Below, piece after piece: positions 12,691 through 23,593 of a stretch of 64,000 bases of DNA. The position numbers and the translations under genes were made by a program. The number at the start of each line of letters is the position of its first letter. Positions within the stretch are counted from its first letter, which is position 1. The notes under the pieces were generated by a model. The model was given only the letters and a program-made list of their open reading frames with translations. It was not told where the DNA came from and did no database searches. Origin of the DNA: Aphidius gifuensis (Eukaryota; Arthropoda; Insecta; Hymenoptera; Braconidae); NCBI RefSeq assembly GCF_014905175.1, contig NC_057792.1:9713101-9777100 (forward strand), read 5' to 3'.

Positions 12691-13129
12691 TAGAGATGAG
12701 GAAAATTTGTTCTACTTGAATTTACATTATAATAATGGCAATCCAATAATCAACCGACAGTCGGCCGATATATAAATTTTATTTGTTTCATTAACCCCGG
12801 AATATATTTTAATAATTTATAAAAAAAAAAATTTTTTCTTGAAATTTTCGTTATGTAAGAAAAAAATGAGCAGCTGTTATACACATATATATATAATTGA
12901 ATAAACAATTGTCAATATTAAATACATAACAGCGACTCTTAATATATATTCACATATGTCGAAAGAATATAAAATAATTAATTTTGGGTGACCCAAAGAA
13001 CAATCGACACTCGGCCGACAAATGACAAGTCAAGTTCACCAATTTTTAATGTGCCAACTCTTGGCTTAATGTATATTCCCAGTCTTGGCCGCTTAATAAT
13101 TAACCAAGACTTGGCCGATGAATATTTGA

Positions 13130-13333
13130 TCAATGGCTGGCCAGCCCTTAATGAGCCAAGCCTTGGCTTAATCATCTGTTTCGAGTCTTGGCCACCCAAT
13201 AATTTACCAAGACTCGGCCGATGAATGGTCGATCAATGGCTGGCCAGCCCTTAATGAGCCAAGCCTTGGCTTAATCATCTGTTTCGAGTCTTGGCCACCC
13301 AATAATTTACCAAGACTCGGCCGATAAATGGCT
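13130..13333 (+). repeat. Tandem duplication, 102-bp unit
   Basis: 'tcaatggctggccagccctt' begins at about 13130 and again at about 13232. The whole intervening unit, ending 'accaagactcggccgat', is repeated almost without change. The near identity points to a recent duplication. Confidence 0.85.
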
Positions 13334-13530
13334 TGATAAGAGCTGGCCACCTCTTCTTCAACCAATAGTCGGCCAAGCATTGGAATACAAGCCTTGGTAA
13401 GCAAATAACCAGCCATGAGTCAGCCAAGCCTTAGCCCATGGATGGCGCACGATTGGCTGCCAAGCATTGGATGCCATTATTGGACAAGACTTGGCCGTGT
13501 TGTGAGTCTTGGCAATTCCTACCCGGGTAA

Positions 13531-14637
13531 CTTATTTCAGAAGACCCAGGGTCCACTCCCGAATCTTGATATTGATTTCGGCTCTTAGAGAAATAGATAC
13601 CTTAGCGAATAAAGATGGAGCTCTTCCTACATCTTGACATGGCTCACGACTGGACATCATGATAGACCAAATTTCCAATGATTACGAACAGCATTGAACG
13701 AAGATTATTACATCTCGCACCTCACCGGCTCTCAGGACAATGAGTCCCGCCATCTATCCAACCGTATGTTATATTGCAGTCAGGGCCGTATTGACATATT
13801 TTCACATGTTACAATATCTAGTGAAAAATTTTCCGAAGAAAAAAATGTTTTAAATTTGATTATAAAAATAAAAAAGACAGAAATTCCCAATTTTTGATGT
13901 TAAAAATGCAAAATCTATAATCAAGAATAGAACATTATATTTCTGATTTTTTAGGGAATTTTGATTTCCTATTGTTTTCGCTTTTCTTCTGCACCCCCCT
14001 AACCATGGTAGACACCCCCCCCCCTAAAAAATTTTCTAAGTCCCTTAATCTCAATACAATAAATATGGAAAATATCAGTAAATATAGAGGAATAATCACT
14101 GAATATAAAGAAAAATACGATAATTATAGGAAAATATCAGAAAGATATCGGTGAATATAAAGGAAAATATATAAAGTTATAGGAAAATATCAAGGAAAAA
14201 GTACTGAATATAAAAAAAAGTACGATAAATATAGAAAATAACAGTAAACATGAAGGGAAAATCACTGAATATAAAGAAAAATACGATAATCAGGAAAAAA
14301 TATCAGTAAATTTGAAGGCATCCTCCACTAAAAAATTTTCTGAATCCCTAATCGCAATAAGATAAATATGAAAAATATCAGTAAATATAATGGAAAATAT
14401 AGAAAAATCACTGAATATAAAGATAAAAACGATAAATATGGAAAAATCTCAGTAAATATAAAGAAAAAATCCTGAAAATAAAGAAAAATACGATAATTAT
14501 AGGAAATTATGGGAAAATATCAAGGAAAAATTACTGAATATGAAAAAAGTACGATCAATATAGAAAATATCATTCATTAGAAATAAATAGAATTTACATA
14601 AAAAATTAAATTAAAAATTCAATACAGTGATACAATT
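13531..14637. other. No gene; degenerate ~25-50 bp AT repeat
   Basis: The region 14040-14570 repeats variants of 'aaatatcagtaaatataaag' and 'aaaaatacgataattatagg' at irregular spacing. A separate 45-bp phrase at 13954 ('gggaattttgatttcctatt') recurs at about 19618. No coding signal is seen. Confidence 0.55.
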
Positions 14638-14640
14638 CAG

Positions 14641-15078
14641 GCACGAATTATACATAAAAGTAAAATAAAGGAATGGAAAAACGAACGAGGAACTGGTAAA
14701 AAATTTACGATGGATATATCTGATGAAAATGACAAAATAAGATGTATTTTTTTTGAAAAAGCTGCGAATAAATATCGACGATTGATTGAGGTACCGTTAT
14801 CAATAATATGTGTATAAAACAAAAAGGTTTCAAAAAAAAAATTACTTACATGATAAATTATTAAACATTCAAGTTAAACAAAATATATACGATCACTGGA
14901 GAATCAGTGAGAAAAGTTAATAAACAATACTCATTAATAAATAATAAAGAAATAATGATACCAGTAGAAGCTTATATAAAATTTGAAGACGATGAGGAAA
15001 ATGAAAATATACCAAAAATTAATTTCGAGTTTAAAAAAATACAAGAAATCATACATCTACCAATTAATTCATTTGCAG
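14641..15078 (+). CDS. RPA1 (RPA70)-like fragment, two phase-matched exons of the first ssDNA-binding OB fold
   Basis: Exon 1 (14641-14790) begins after 'ttcag' and reads 'ARIIHKSKIKEWKNERGTGK', then 'KFTMDISDENDKIRCIFF' and 'LIE'. Exon 2 (14874-15078) begins after 'ttcaag' and reads 'YTITGESVRKVNKQYSLINN' and later 'NIPKINFEF'. This order and these motifs match DBD-A of eukaryotic replication protein A large subunit, which binds single-stranded DNA in replication and repair. Exon 1 ends and exon 2 starts in phase 0, exon 2 ends at a good donor ('gcaggtaaaa'), and neither exon has an internal stop. No earlier or later RPA1 exon was found; a TTAA-flanked MITE sits 70 bp downstream. It could be a segmental duplicate of host RPA1, or an RPA-like ORF captured by a mobile element (Helitrons carry such genes). 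Confidence 0.65.
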
Positions 15079-15151
15079 GTAAAATTATTTTGGCAAAAAA
15101 ATAAATATAATATGACTTCAACAACAACTAAAACTTTAAATCCTGATTTAA

Positions 15152-15785
15152 GGGAGAACGGTACGTATCATATCAACCAAAAGTTTTGTCCCTGAGCTCT
15201 ATTTTTTGCCTGTACCAAAACCAGTCGCTGACGTGAAAACTTTTGATTTTTTTTACCCACACAATTAAAAAAAAATTCACACCTACACAACAAGAGAGAT
15301 TTGGCAACGCTTGATCTAAGTAGACACGCGTTTTAGAGACGCAGTCGATAATATACCATCAAATTTATAACACGAATCCAATGCGTAGTTGCCATATCTT
15401 TGTTGACAAGAAAAAAAAAATGATAAAATTAGCGTTTTTTTTTTTTTCATTGCTATTTTTTATAAACAATAAGATAGTAACTGACAAAACTAAAACTGTC
15501 AATCTGTTCTAAATAATCTCATTTACTTATATTCACAAAAAAACACTATACAAAATAATTCCGGTCTATACTTTTTTTTGCAATAACTACTGTTTTGGAG
15601 GGTCATTTTTTCATTACTCCATAAGAGCCCATGTTAAATTTTTTTTTTTATAAACATTATGACTCTTAAACTAAGTCTGTAAGAAACGTAGAGATTTGTT
15701 TTAATAGATTCATCATAATTTTAACTATTTAAAAACACAATAAAAAAAGAAGTTTATAATTTCCTTCAATGGGGGCCGTTCTCCC
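15152..15785. mobile_element. 634-bp TTAA-flanked MITE
   Basis: Begins 'gggagaacgg' and ends 'ccgttctccc', directly flanked on both sides by TTAA (15148-15151 and 15786-15789). The TIR is short (about 10 bp). No transposase frame is present. It is inserted just downstream of the RPA1-like exon. Confidence 0.7.
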
Positions 15786-15884
15786 TTAACCGAGGGAAAA
15801 AAGTAAATCAAATAAATAAAATCGAATTCGACCATTTCATAAATAAATATTTGACATTGATAGTCTAAAATCATGCTACAACAA

Positions 15885-15990
15885 AATGAGTAAAAACAGG
15901 GAATTTGAAAAGTTTGAAGAAAGCGATTCCGGACATGAAGATGACCCATTAGAAGGAACAAGCAAAATGAATGAATGGTATATTATATAA
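15885..15990 (+). other. Possible short first exon, unknown
   Basis: An ATG at 15885 opens a 34-codon acidic frame ('MSKNREFEKFEESDSGHEDD') that reaches a plausible donor ('aatg|gtatat'). No partner exon was identified, so this may be chance. Confidence 0.25.
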
Positions 15991-16099
15991 CTAGTCGTGG
16001 AGGATCACCTTCTTCATGTCCCAGTTATATACAATACTTTTTGACACGAGGTTTGTAATATAGACTTCATTTTGCCCCAATATAGAGCGTAAGGAGATA

Positions 16100-16140
16100 C
16101 TTTTACGCACGATTTCTTGTTAAAAAATCGTGCGTAAAAG
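16100..16140. repeat. Perfect 16-bp stem hairpin
   Basis: 'cttttacgcacgattt' is followed after 9 bases by its exact reverse complement 'aaatcgtgcgtaaaag'. A related 'ggtgcgtaatagcg' follows at about 16170. Function unknown. Confidence 0.8.
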
Positions 16141-16759
16141 ATATAATACTTATTTCTTCACGTACTATAATTGGTGCGTAATAGCGTCTTTTACAAACAA
16201 AGTGTCAAAAAATTAAATAAATTTTAATTGTAACAGTAATCATTGTAACGATGGAGAATGAAATAAATTTGTAGTCACGAATTTTAATATATAAAAAAAG
16301 AAATTAAAATTCCCCCCGCAGGCCAGGCACAGTTGCTTCAGCAACTGTCTCATCTTTTTTATTCTTTTTTGTCAGAATTCTGGCAACGACTAAGACTCAA
16401 TCCCCTATTCCTTAAACGCTACCTAATTCTACCTAATACGAAATTATATAACAAATTAATCAGATAAAGTGTACCCCTAAAAAATGTATACGTTACTCGA
16501 TAAAAGTGGTTTCCTTTTTTTGTGAGTAAACTTTACCTGATTGATTCGTTATACGCTGGTCTCATTTTTTTTCGATGAACGAGTGAATTTTACACTTAAA
16601 AAGCGTGAAATTTACTCATAGGAATCATGAATCTACTCCCAATAAAAGTGTGTTTCTCGTTTCACGATTTCTATGGGTAAAATTTACCTTTTATCCTTAC
16701 GTTGCACATCAAAAATGTAAAAACTATTGATTATTTTTTTCCGTGCAATTTTGTTTCAG
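16141..16759. other. No gene; degenerate 'tttactc' repeats
   Basis: AT-rich with repeated 'gtgaatttta', 'gtgaaatttactc' and 'gtaaaatttacc' words between 16500 and 16690. This probably forms the intron upstream of the exon at 16760. Confidence 0.4.
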
Positions 16760-17029
16760 GCTCGGGATATGTCAACAGCAAGATGTCACGGATTTACCGT
16801 GTCTCCACCATCCGCATTTTACCCGATACACTACAAAAAGTGGAAGCAGTATTTCGATAAAAAAAAAAAAAATTTAACCATGGAAAAAGTACAAAAATCT
16901 TTCGCCATTCATGTATGGAATAAACTGAGCAGTACCGAGCCTGTGCTCGTTGGCAGCGATGTACCTTATGCGTCAATTGCAAGCAAATATTGTCCAAAAA
17001 CATATACTAGTTGTGGAAATACATTTTAA
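16760..17029 (+). CDS. Terminal exon of an alpha-1,4-galactosyltransferase-like (Gb3-synthase family) gene
   Basis: After a clear acceptor ('ttttgtttcag') an 89-codon frame begins 'ARDMSTARCHGFTVSPPSAF' and continues 'YPIHYKKWKQYF', 'KSFAIHVWNKLSS', 'VGSDVPYASIASKYCP' and ends 'TSCGNTF'. The 'YPIHYKKW', 'HVWNK' and 'KYCP' blocks are characteristic of the C-terminal domain of insect lactosylceramide 4-alpha-galactosyltransferase-like proteins, Golgi enzymes that extend glycolipid glycans. Length and stop position fit the last exon. Upstream exons were not found within the window, so it is either the end of a gene with long, TE-filled introns or an isolated duplicate. Confidence 0.75.
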   Translation, partial: ARDMSTARCHGFTVSPPSAFYPIHYKKWKQYFDKKKKNLTMEKVQKSFAIHVWNKLSSTEPVLVGSDVPYASIASKYCPKTYTSCGNTF

Positions 17030-17589
17030 ATGTATCATTTGTCGTTTTATTTTTGAATTAAAATGCTTTCTTTATGATATTCTGATCGAGAATTGATATT
17101 TTTATTTTAACGAATTATTTTTTTATTTGCAATATTCAATTTTTAGAATTTAATAACAACTATGGAAACTATTGTGACGATAATTTTTCCAACCTAGGCA
17201 AGTAAGTTACTTTGGACCATACTATTGAAATAGCATTTGATAATAATAAAAATAAAAATAATAAGAAGAATAAAATGAATAGTAAAAAATTATGCGTGTT
17301 GCGAGTACGCGCGGGGGAATTGAAACTTCTTTTGGAGTGATTGCGGTGATAAAACTATAAGTTTCTTTCATTGATTTTTCTATTGGTATTGTTGATTCAT
17401 ATTACAATCGGTATTCATAATATTGTTCATTTCATTAACTAGTAAAATTTATATATTAAAATAATGCGGTAATTATGTTAGGAATTCGAGATATTCTTTG
17501 TGATATGTAATTTTTTTATATTATTTTAAATTATACAATAATGAAAAATGAGTATAAATCTTTGTATTTTCATATATTTTTTTGTTATA
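17030..17589. other. No gene; AT-rich 3' flank
   Basis: Downstream of the galactosyltransferase exon. It contains only AT-rich sequence with an (AAT)-type run near 17240. Confidence 0.4.
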
Positions 17590-17844
17590 AATTATCGTTG
17601 TCTAGAACGATATTGCTATGAACGTTCAGTACTTGAAACAGGTGAAGATTTTGAAGCTAATAGAGCATCAGGATTTCCCTGTAATTTTTTTGGTTACACT
17701 ATTAAGAAAAAATACCCCCCATCCGCATCGATTTCAGTTCATAAAGATGACGGTTCTGACATAGTAGGAATCAGTGTGTCGATCAAGAAATACACACGTT
17801 CTTTGAGACTGAAACAGTGTGTGAATTTCCAAAATAATGTGTAA
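17590..17844 (+). other. Unrecognised coding-like segment
   Basis: An open frame, possibly starting after an acceptor ('gttgtctag'), reads 'RYCYERSVLETGEDFEANRA', then 'FPCNFFGYTIKKKYPPSA' and 'HKDDGSDIVGISVSIKKYTR' to a stop at 17842. The composition is protein-like and unlike the flanking AT-rich DNA. I do not recognise the family. It could be an exon of a host gene or a transposon fragment. Confidence 0.35.
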
Positions 17845-18998
17845 ATCTTAAATCATCGATAATACAGGGCCCTTAATCTAGTGCTATTGGATAGACAAAA
17901 TGAATAGTATGGTGAATAGTTTATGTATGTGTATGCTATTTATATGTGGCTGTGTGTTTTTGAACTTTTTTTTATTTATTTCGTGTTGTTCAGTGTTGTT
18001 ATTCTGCTGTCACATGATAAATATAAAAACAATATATAGGTAATACTCGATTAATAAAGATTAAGAAAACATTGAAAACTTTGAATATTTTTTACCTAGA
18101 AAGTAATAATTAATAAGTACGGTTTTTTTTTTAAATTGTGTTTTTCATTGCCTGTCAGTTGTCATTGATTATTGATTTCAATTTAATTTAATTTGATTTT
18201 ATATATTGATTATTAATTGAATTAATTTTTTGTTTTTTACGATTTGACTTGTACTGCTTTATTCTTTATTGAATCAAGTTTAATAATTTATTTTATTATT
18301 ATTTTTTTATTTTATTAATTTATTTTCACTACATATTTTGAACTTTCAATACTTATTTTATTTGAATCATATTAAATTTATTTATTTCAAATTTCTTTTT
18401 GGAGTTTTTTTTCCAGTTATGCGCATGCTTTTTTTTGTTCTTTCTCTCAAACTATACTATACTGTGTTGCATGCAACGTTTCATGTGGCGTTGCTTATGC
18501 TACTTCCGTCCCCGATTCCCGTCTCTGATTTTCGTGACGAATTTTTTTTTCAACTACCCTCCAAAAAGAAGTTTCACTTCAATAATTATGATAATACGTG
18601 AAATAAATGTTTGATGTCAACATACACGCATAGAATCTGCATCTAAACTGTACACCAACACAACTACACGAGAATGGATACTATGACTTCGATAAGAAGT
18701 GATTGCAGCGCTATTTATTTTCAAATTCAACAATATGTTAAAAGAAATTAATGTTTATTTCTTTTTCCAAAAACAACCCAATATATATTTTTTTTATTTG
18801 TGGGTCTTGTTAGATTTAATATTTCGATTTTCTCACAGAGCTTAATTATAACCATTGACCGATCGATTTTGTCAAGGTTTTAATCGATGACGCTTCATTA
18901 GTAGACTTTACGATATTCGTTAAAATTTTAAGGTCCCTTGTTTATTTATTTATTCAACAATATGTCTTGTCAGAATTTGTTAGTTTATATTGATGCCG
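17845..18998. other. AT-rich stretch without a gene
   Basis: Nothing supportable apart from one shared element: 18547-18592 ('actaccct', then 'aaaagaagtttcacttcaa') matches the complement of 21568-21605, the leader of the Polinton-type relic. Confidence 0.45.
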
Positions 18999-19140
18999 CG
19001 AGACGAGACGAGACGAGAGTCAGCTCTTTCTCATTTCGTCTCGACTTTATGAGATCCGTCTCTCGTCGCGTTTCGTCTCTCGTCTTGAATATTCTTGTCT
19101 CTCGTCAGCTACCTCTCGTCTCGTCTCGCCTTCTCTGGGT
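18999..19140. repeat. (GAGAC/GTCTC)n low-complexity block
   Basis: Starts with 'gagacgagacgagacgag' and then runs through many 'gtctctcgtc' words in the opposite sense, so the block as a whole is partly self-complementary. Confidence 0.8.
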
Positions 19141-19649
19141 CAACAATTTATTTTTTAGTAATTTCATTTACAATATAAATAATATATTTATTACTTTCAT
19201 TTACTTATAAATATTTTTTTTTTTTTTTTATAGAAATTATTCATGCTCGGATTATTCGGTTATTATGATAATTTTTCTGCGAAAAACAAATATAATATGG
19301 AGAATAAATATTTGTTATACACTGTATTACATAAAAACAAGAAGCAATATAAATAATATTATAATCATCAGTGATGAAAAAAAACTAATATAAAGAATGA
19401 ATATTTGTTATGCACTGGACTACATAGAAACAAACAGCAGTATAAATAACATAAAAGTTTAAGGAAGTTGGAACGAAAAAACTACAAACAAGAAATGCGT
19501 CACTCTTCACTTTTTGTTGCGTAGGCGGTCCTGTTTTCCACCAATCATATACGGTTGTGTGTATATGCACTCAAACGTATTTCGTTACCTCCACTCCTTC
19601 ACTTTTACTTTTTTTTCAGGGAATTTTAATTTCCTATTGTTTTTGCTTT

Positions 19650-19900
19650 TCTTCTGGACGGATCCGTTTTGGATGTAAAATCGGATCCAATTTAAATGTA
19701 ATTTCGGATACATAATTTGGTATCCGATTTAGCCACGGTGTCCTTATTGTAACCGGATCCGGTTCAACGGATCCAGTCCGGAGCCTAGCTGGCGTTACAT
19801 TTTCAGTCCGAATCGGATCCGGCCAGCCTGATCCGATTCGGATATGTAACCAGGTAAACCGGATCCGACCTGGATCCGAATCGGACTGAAATTTCCACTC
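19650..19900. repeat. Block dense in GGATCCG/CGGATCC palindromes
   Basis: At least ten variants of 'cggatccg', 'ggatccgg' and 'tccgaatcgga' in both orientations fall within 250 bp of locally GC-rich sequence. The architecture resembles the CCAAGnCTTGG block at 12.3-13.5 kb but uses a different palindromic core. It follows the phrase shared with 13954. Confidence 0.75.
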
Positions 19901-20529
19901 GGGACGATTAAAAAAACATCGTAAAGTTCTTCTTTTTAATAGTTCTCATTTTATTCTCTCGTTTCTTTTTGACATTCTATCTCAAATTTCCTCACTCATT
20001 TACACCTTTCATACTGGATTTTTCCTCCTAGTAATTTAATAATTTCACTTATTAGATTGTCTTCCTTTATTTTTTTGAATTTTGTGTCTATTTTTATGTT
20101 TATCTCGATACCACGACACTCTCATTGTCAGAAAAACTATTATCCTCTTTCGAATCTTATATTTTTTTTTTTTGTAAGCTCTGCCTACATTCCCACATAT
20201 TATTCTGGCCCAACATTCTTTATCTTTAGCACTCACATTATTCTTCCTCCAATGATTTTTTTTCCATTAACCAGTCCTTATACCTATATTGTTACAATCT
20301 GTTGTAACCACTCTCCAATATTTTTTGAATAATTTTTCCTTCTTTTCTCTGTCCATTTACAGTATCCTTTCCGTATATTTATCATAATAATGTCCTTATC
20401 TTCTTACCTCTCTCCTCTCTCAGTTGACTTTAGTAGATATTTCAACACATTGTTCTTTCAATTTGAGGATGAGAATATTCTTCTATTTCATGATCAATAT
20501 AAAATTCAGCATAAAATTTATGGTCTTCT
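19901..20529. other. No gene recognised
   Basis: T- and C-rich sequence with short frames on both strands but no motif. One 91-codon plus frame is hydrophobic because of the T richness. Confidence 0.4.
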
Positions 20530-20685
20530 TATCTTGAAGTAGATGGAATGCGATATGAAGCACGAAAATCTGTAAGTAGACAATGTGGATCACCTTCTAT
20601 AGGTATAAGTTGTGGACTTACTCGTCTAGGTCCATTAACGCATGCTATATTTCTAATAAAACGACAGCTTGCTTCGGCACGTTAA
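20530..20685 (-). other. Unrecognised coding-like segment
   Basis: About 50 open codons on the minus strand without an ATG: 'RAEASCRFIRNIACVNGPRR', then 'PQLIPIEGDPHCLLTDFRAS' to a stop. The composition is protein-like. No family is recognised; it could be an exon or a repeat remnant. Confidence 0.3.
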
Positions 20686-20834
20686 TGATATAGCCACGGA
20701 TTGTTACCTCGACTCCATTTTTAATTTTTTTTTTGACTTTGGGTATTTTTTAAATATACTTCGTGCACCCAAGAATGATAGTGGATTTGTAGGGTTGTAA
20801 TAGATGTTTGGTAAATTTATTTTTTTATGCTTAA

Positions 20835-21567
20835 CTATTGTGATGACCTTGTTGATGGTCGCAAAATTGATGTAGCTGCTTTTACAGTTTTTTGTAGAGG
20901 TTTTTCAACTTTACGTACACTAGATATTTCTTCATCAGAATAAGACAATTCTCTTCGGATCAATCTTCTTGGTGGTGGTCTTAATTTTAGTGTAATTACT
21001 TTTTCTTCATCATCATCGTTCTCGCTTTGTTCCCAGAAACTAATATTGCTAACAAAATCTCTAGGCACATGAATATCTTTTAAAAATCGTGCAAACTGCT
21101 CATGACCAATTGATCACCATCATAATGACTAATTGCTTACCATTATTAATGCCATGAATGATTTTACCGTCTATACTAACCAATTCTTTATCATTCCATT
21201 TCAATCGATTTCCATTATCTGGTCTGGATATGTGATTTATTAAACCTTGTGCTTTTTTTAAAAAAAGTTTTGGAACTGCATTTATAATCAAGTCTTCCGG
21301 ATAATATGTGTCATTATCATTACTTAAATTTCTGTACTCATTATTATTATTATTATCATTATTGAAAAATAAAAATCGTCTTAAACCTTCTTAATACTCA
21401 TTCTACTTTTCTCCGTCATTTTTATTTGAATATGAAATATTATGTAGTTGATTATCAAGACGTGATGTCATATCTCCGGATGTTTGAACAGTACCTACGT
21501 CGTTGTTTGTATTTAATTTATTAATTGAGTCCTTAGAAATTAATACTATTTTTCTGGCATGCTCCAT
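20835..21567 (-). pseudogene. Isolated Polinton-type ORF relic
   Basis: Minus-strand frames read 'MEHARKIVLISKDSINKL' (start at 21567), then after a break 'VPKLFLKKAQGLINHISR', 'WNDKELVSIDGKIIHGIN', 'GHEQFARFLKDIHVPRDFV' and an acidic/basic tail with 'RPPPRRLIRRELSYSDEE'. I recall the order EHARK...V, then IDGK.I.G, then VPRDLV from ORFs that accompany arthropod Polintons, so this is probably a fragment of a second, otherwise lost element. It has at least two frame changes and stops. No other Polinton gene is seen next to it. Confidence 0.45.
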
Positions 21568-21729
21568 AATTGAAGTGAAACTTCTTTTCGCAGGGTAGTA
21601 AAAAAAAACAGTGTGTCGGCCATGTAACGCTCGGAGCAAGCCAACGGTCAGGTGAGCCAACGCTAGGAACAAGCGAACTAATGACTGAGCAAGCGAGTGG
21701 CTACGAGCGAGAAAGGAGATATGCTCAGA

Positions 21730-21730
<1 letters not shown>

Positions 21731-21800
<70 letters not shown>
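21731..21800 (+). repeat. (TG)35 microsatellite
   Basis: An uninterrupted TG dinucleotide run of about 70 bp. The long Cys/Val and His/Thr frames through it are artefacts. Confidence 0.97.
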
Positions 21801-21803
<3 letters not shown>

Positions 21804-21879
21804 TGCCATAATGTAGCTGATCAGTTCGCAGCGTTTATGAAAATAATGAATAAAAATTATAAATGATATACTCAATTAA

Positions 21880-22700
21880 AATTGTAATTAGCATATTAAT
21901 ATCATCGATATTATTATTATGAATATGATGAATACCATTGATATTATTACTAATATTATAATGATTTTATTATTCTTCATAATATTATTGATATATATAA
22001 CTATAGTATAAATAAAAATAACAACAATAATTCCAATAATATCATCGATAATAATAATATCAATACTGACAATAATATTCAAATATAAATATTAATAATT
22101 ATTAGTATTCATATTTCGAATATTATTATCATAAATGTATTATTGACATGATTATTTAGTATAATATTATTGAAATAATTGTTAATAATAATAATATTAT
22201 AAATATATATTCATTGATTCATAGTATGAATAATAATACTTTCAATAATATCATCGATAATAATAATATCGATGGTATTAATTATATTAATAATGATAAT
22301 AACGAAAATATAATCATTTAATAATAATAATATCAGTGATGTTAATATTATTAATACCGATATAATATTAATAATCATTAGTATTTATATTTCGAATATT
22401 ATTATTATAGATATTATTATTAATATCGATAATATTGTTAATAAATGATAATATTATTGAAATTATTGTTGTTATTATTATCATTCATATTTATTTATAG
22501 TATGAATAATAATAATAACAATAATTTTATAAATAATAATAATATTAAAAACGATATAATATTGATAATATTATCAATATGATTGATGTTAGTATTATAA
22601 ATATCATATTGATATCATCATTTATATTTTGAACATAATCAATATTATTATTAATATCATTATTATCATGATTAATCAATTGATTGTGAAAATTATTAAA
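21880..22700. repeat. Cryptically simple AT trinucleotide region
   Basis: About 800 bp composed of 'aataat', 'attatt', 'atcgat' and 'gatatt' words without a fixed period. No gene. Many local self-complementary stretches are present. Confidence 0.8.
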
Positions 22701-23039
22701 ATTGTTACAAATAAATTGACAGTTTGAAAAAGAAGTTTTACTTTACGCGTATTGCTAACACACAAATTTTTTGAAAAAATATTTTGTAATAACAGCTGTA
22801 ATTATTAGAGTAAATTGCTGTAATTATTACGGAGTGATGGAGCATCTGCATTATACAATTATAAAATTGATAATATGTTGAGGGAAAAATTTTTTATATC
22901 GAACCTTGAGAATCTTACACATATATTACCAGCTGAATTAGAACAATTTAGAACAATTCTAATAGATTATTAAAGTTTAGGTAATTCAACACTTGAGTGG
23001 TTCTATAGAAGATTGCAAAGTTTTGGTTACCTTGGTGAA

Positions 23040-23225
23040 AAAAACTGGCAGAATCCGGCAGTTGTTCCAAAAACCGGTCTAAATCTGTAAGAATCTGACA
23101 GAATCGGCAAGAATCCGACAGAATCTGCAAGAATCTGACAGTTGTTCCAAAAACCGGACTAAATCTGTAAGAATCTGATAGAATCTGACATAATCTGTAA
23201 GAATCTGCCAGAATCTGTCAGACTA
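23040..23225 (+). repeat. Minisatellite of 'agaatctgacagaatctg' words
   Basis: Roughly a dozen copies of 'agaatcygrc' or 'agaatctgta' occur. A longer unit starting 'gttccaaaaaccgg.ctaaa' is present twice, at about 23066 and 23143. Confidence 0.8.
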
Positions 23226-23589
23226 TTTTTATTAAAAATTCTAAAAAAAAAAAAAAAATTCTGGCCGAATTATTGTGGTTATTATAAACATCACGGTAAG
23301 GTATCAAGAAACTTCAATCTCGAAGCGTTGCATTTTTTTTTTTAAACTTGAATATGTTTTTTAAATTTTTATAAGTACCATAATCTCAGTTCCTATATAT
23401 GTGAATTAACTCTGACGTGAGCACATGTGAGAATCGTTGAATAACAACTAATTATTTCATTTCCACCGATTGTAATTATTATAAAAAAAATTTTATCTTT
23501 TTTAGAAAAAAAATGTGTCATATAGATGTGAAGTCTGTCCCCTCTTATCTTATCCCTCTACTTATTAATTTTTTCACTATTCAATAACT
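23226..23589. other. No gene recognised
   Basis: AT-rich, with homopolymer runs at 23249 and 23330. It leads into the TATA-like site at 23595. Confidence 0.4.
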
Positions 23590-23593
23590 AATT

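Larger units (their letters stand above)
12340..13530. repeat. Block dense in CCAAGnCTTGG palindromes, with inverted ends
   Basis: More than twenty variants of 'gccaagncttggc' or 'ccaagactcggcc' occur in both orientations. The outer ends are mutually inverted: 'acaacatggccaag' near 12339 matches the complement of 'cttggccgtgttgt' near 13490. A part is tandemly duplicated (13130-13333). Open frames here (such as 12988-13224) only translate the repeat. The block looks like a non-autonomous element built from a short palindromic seed. Confidence 0.75.

Noticed and set aside
12978..13416. Repeated open frames with 'RLGSLRAGQPL' on the minus strand and a matching plus frame
   Set aside because: Both strands are open because the palindromic repeat lacks stops; there is no gene-like start or context.
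21678..21875. Long open frames over the TG repeat (His/Thr and Cys/Val runs)
   Set aside because: They only translate a (TG)n microsatellite.
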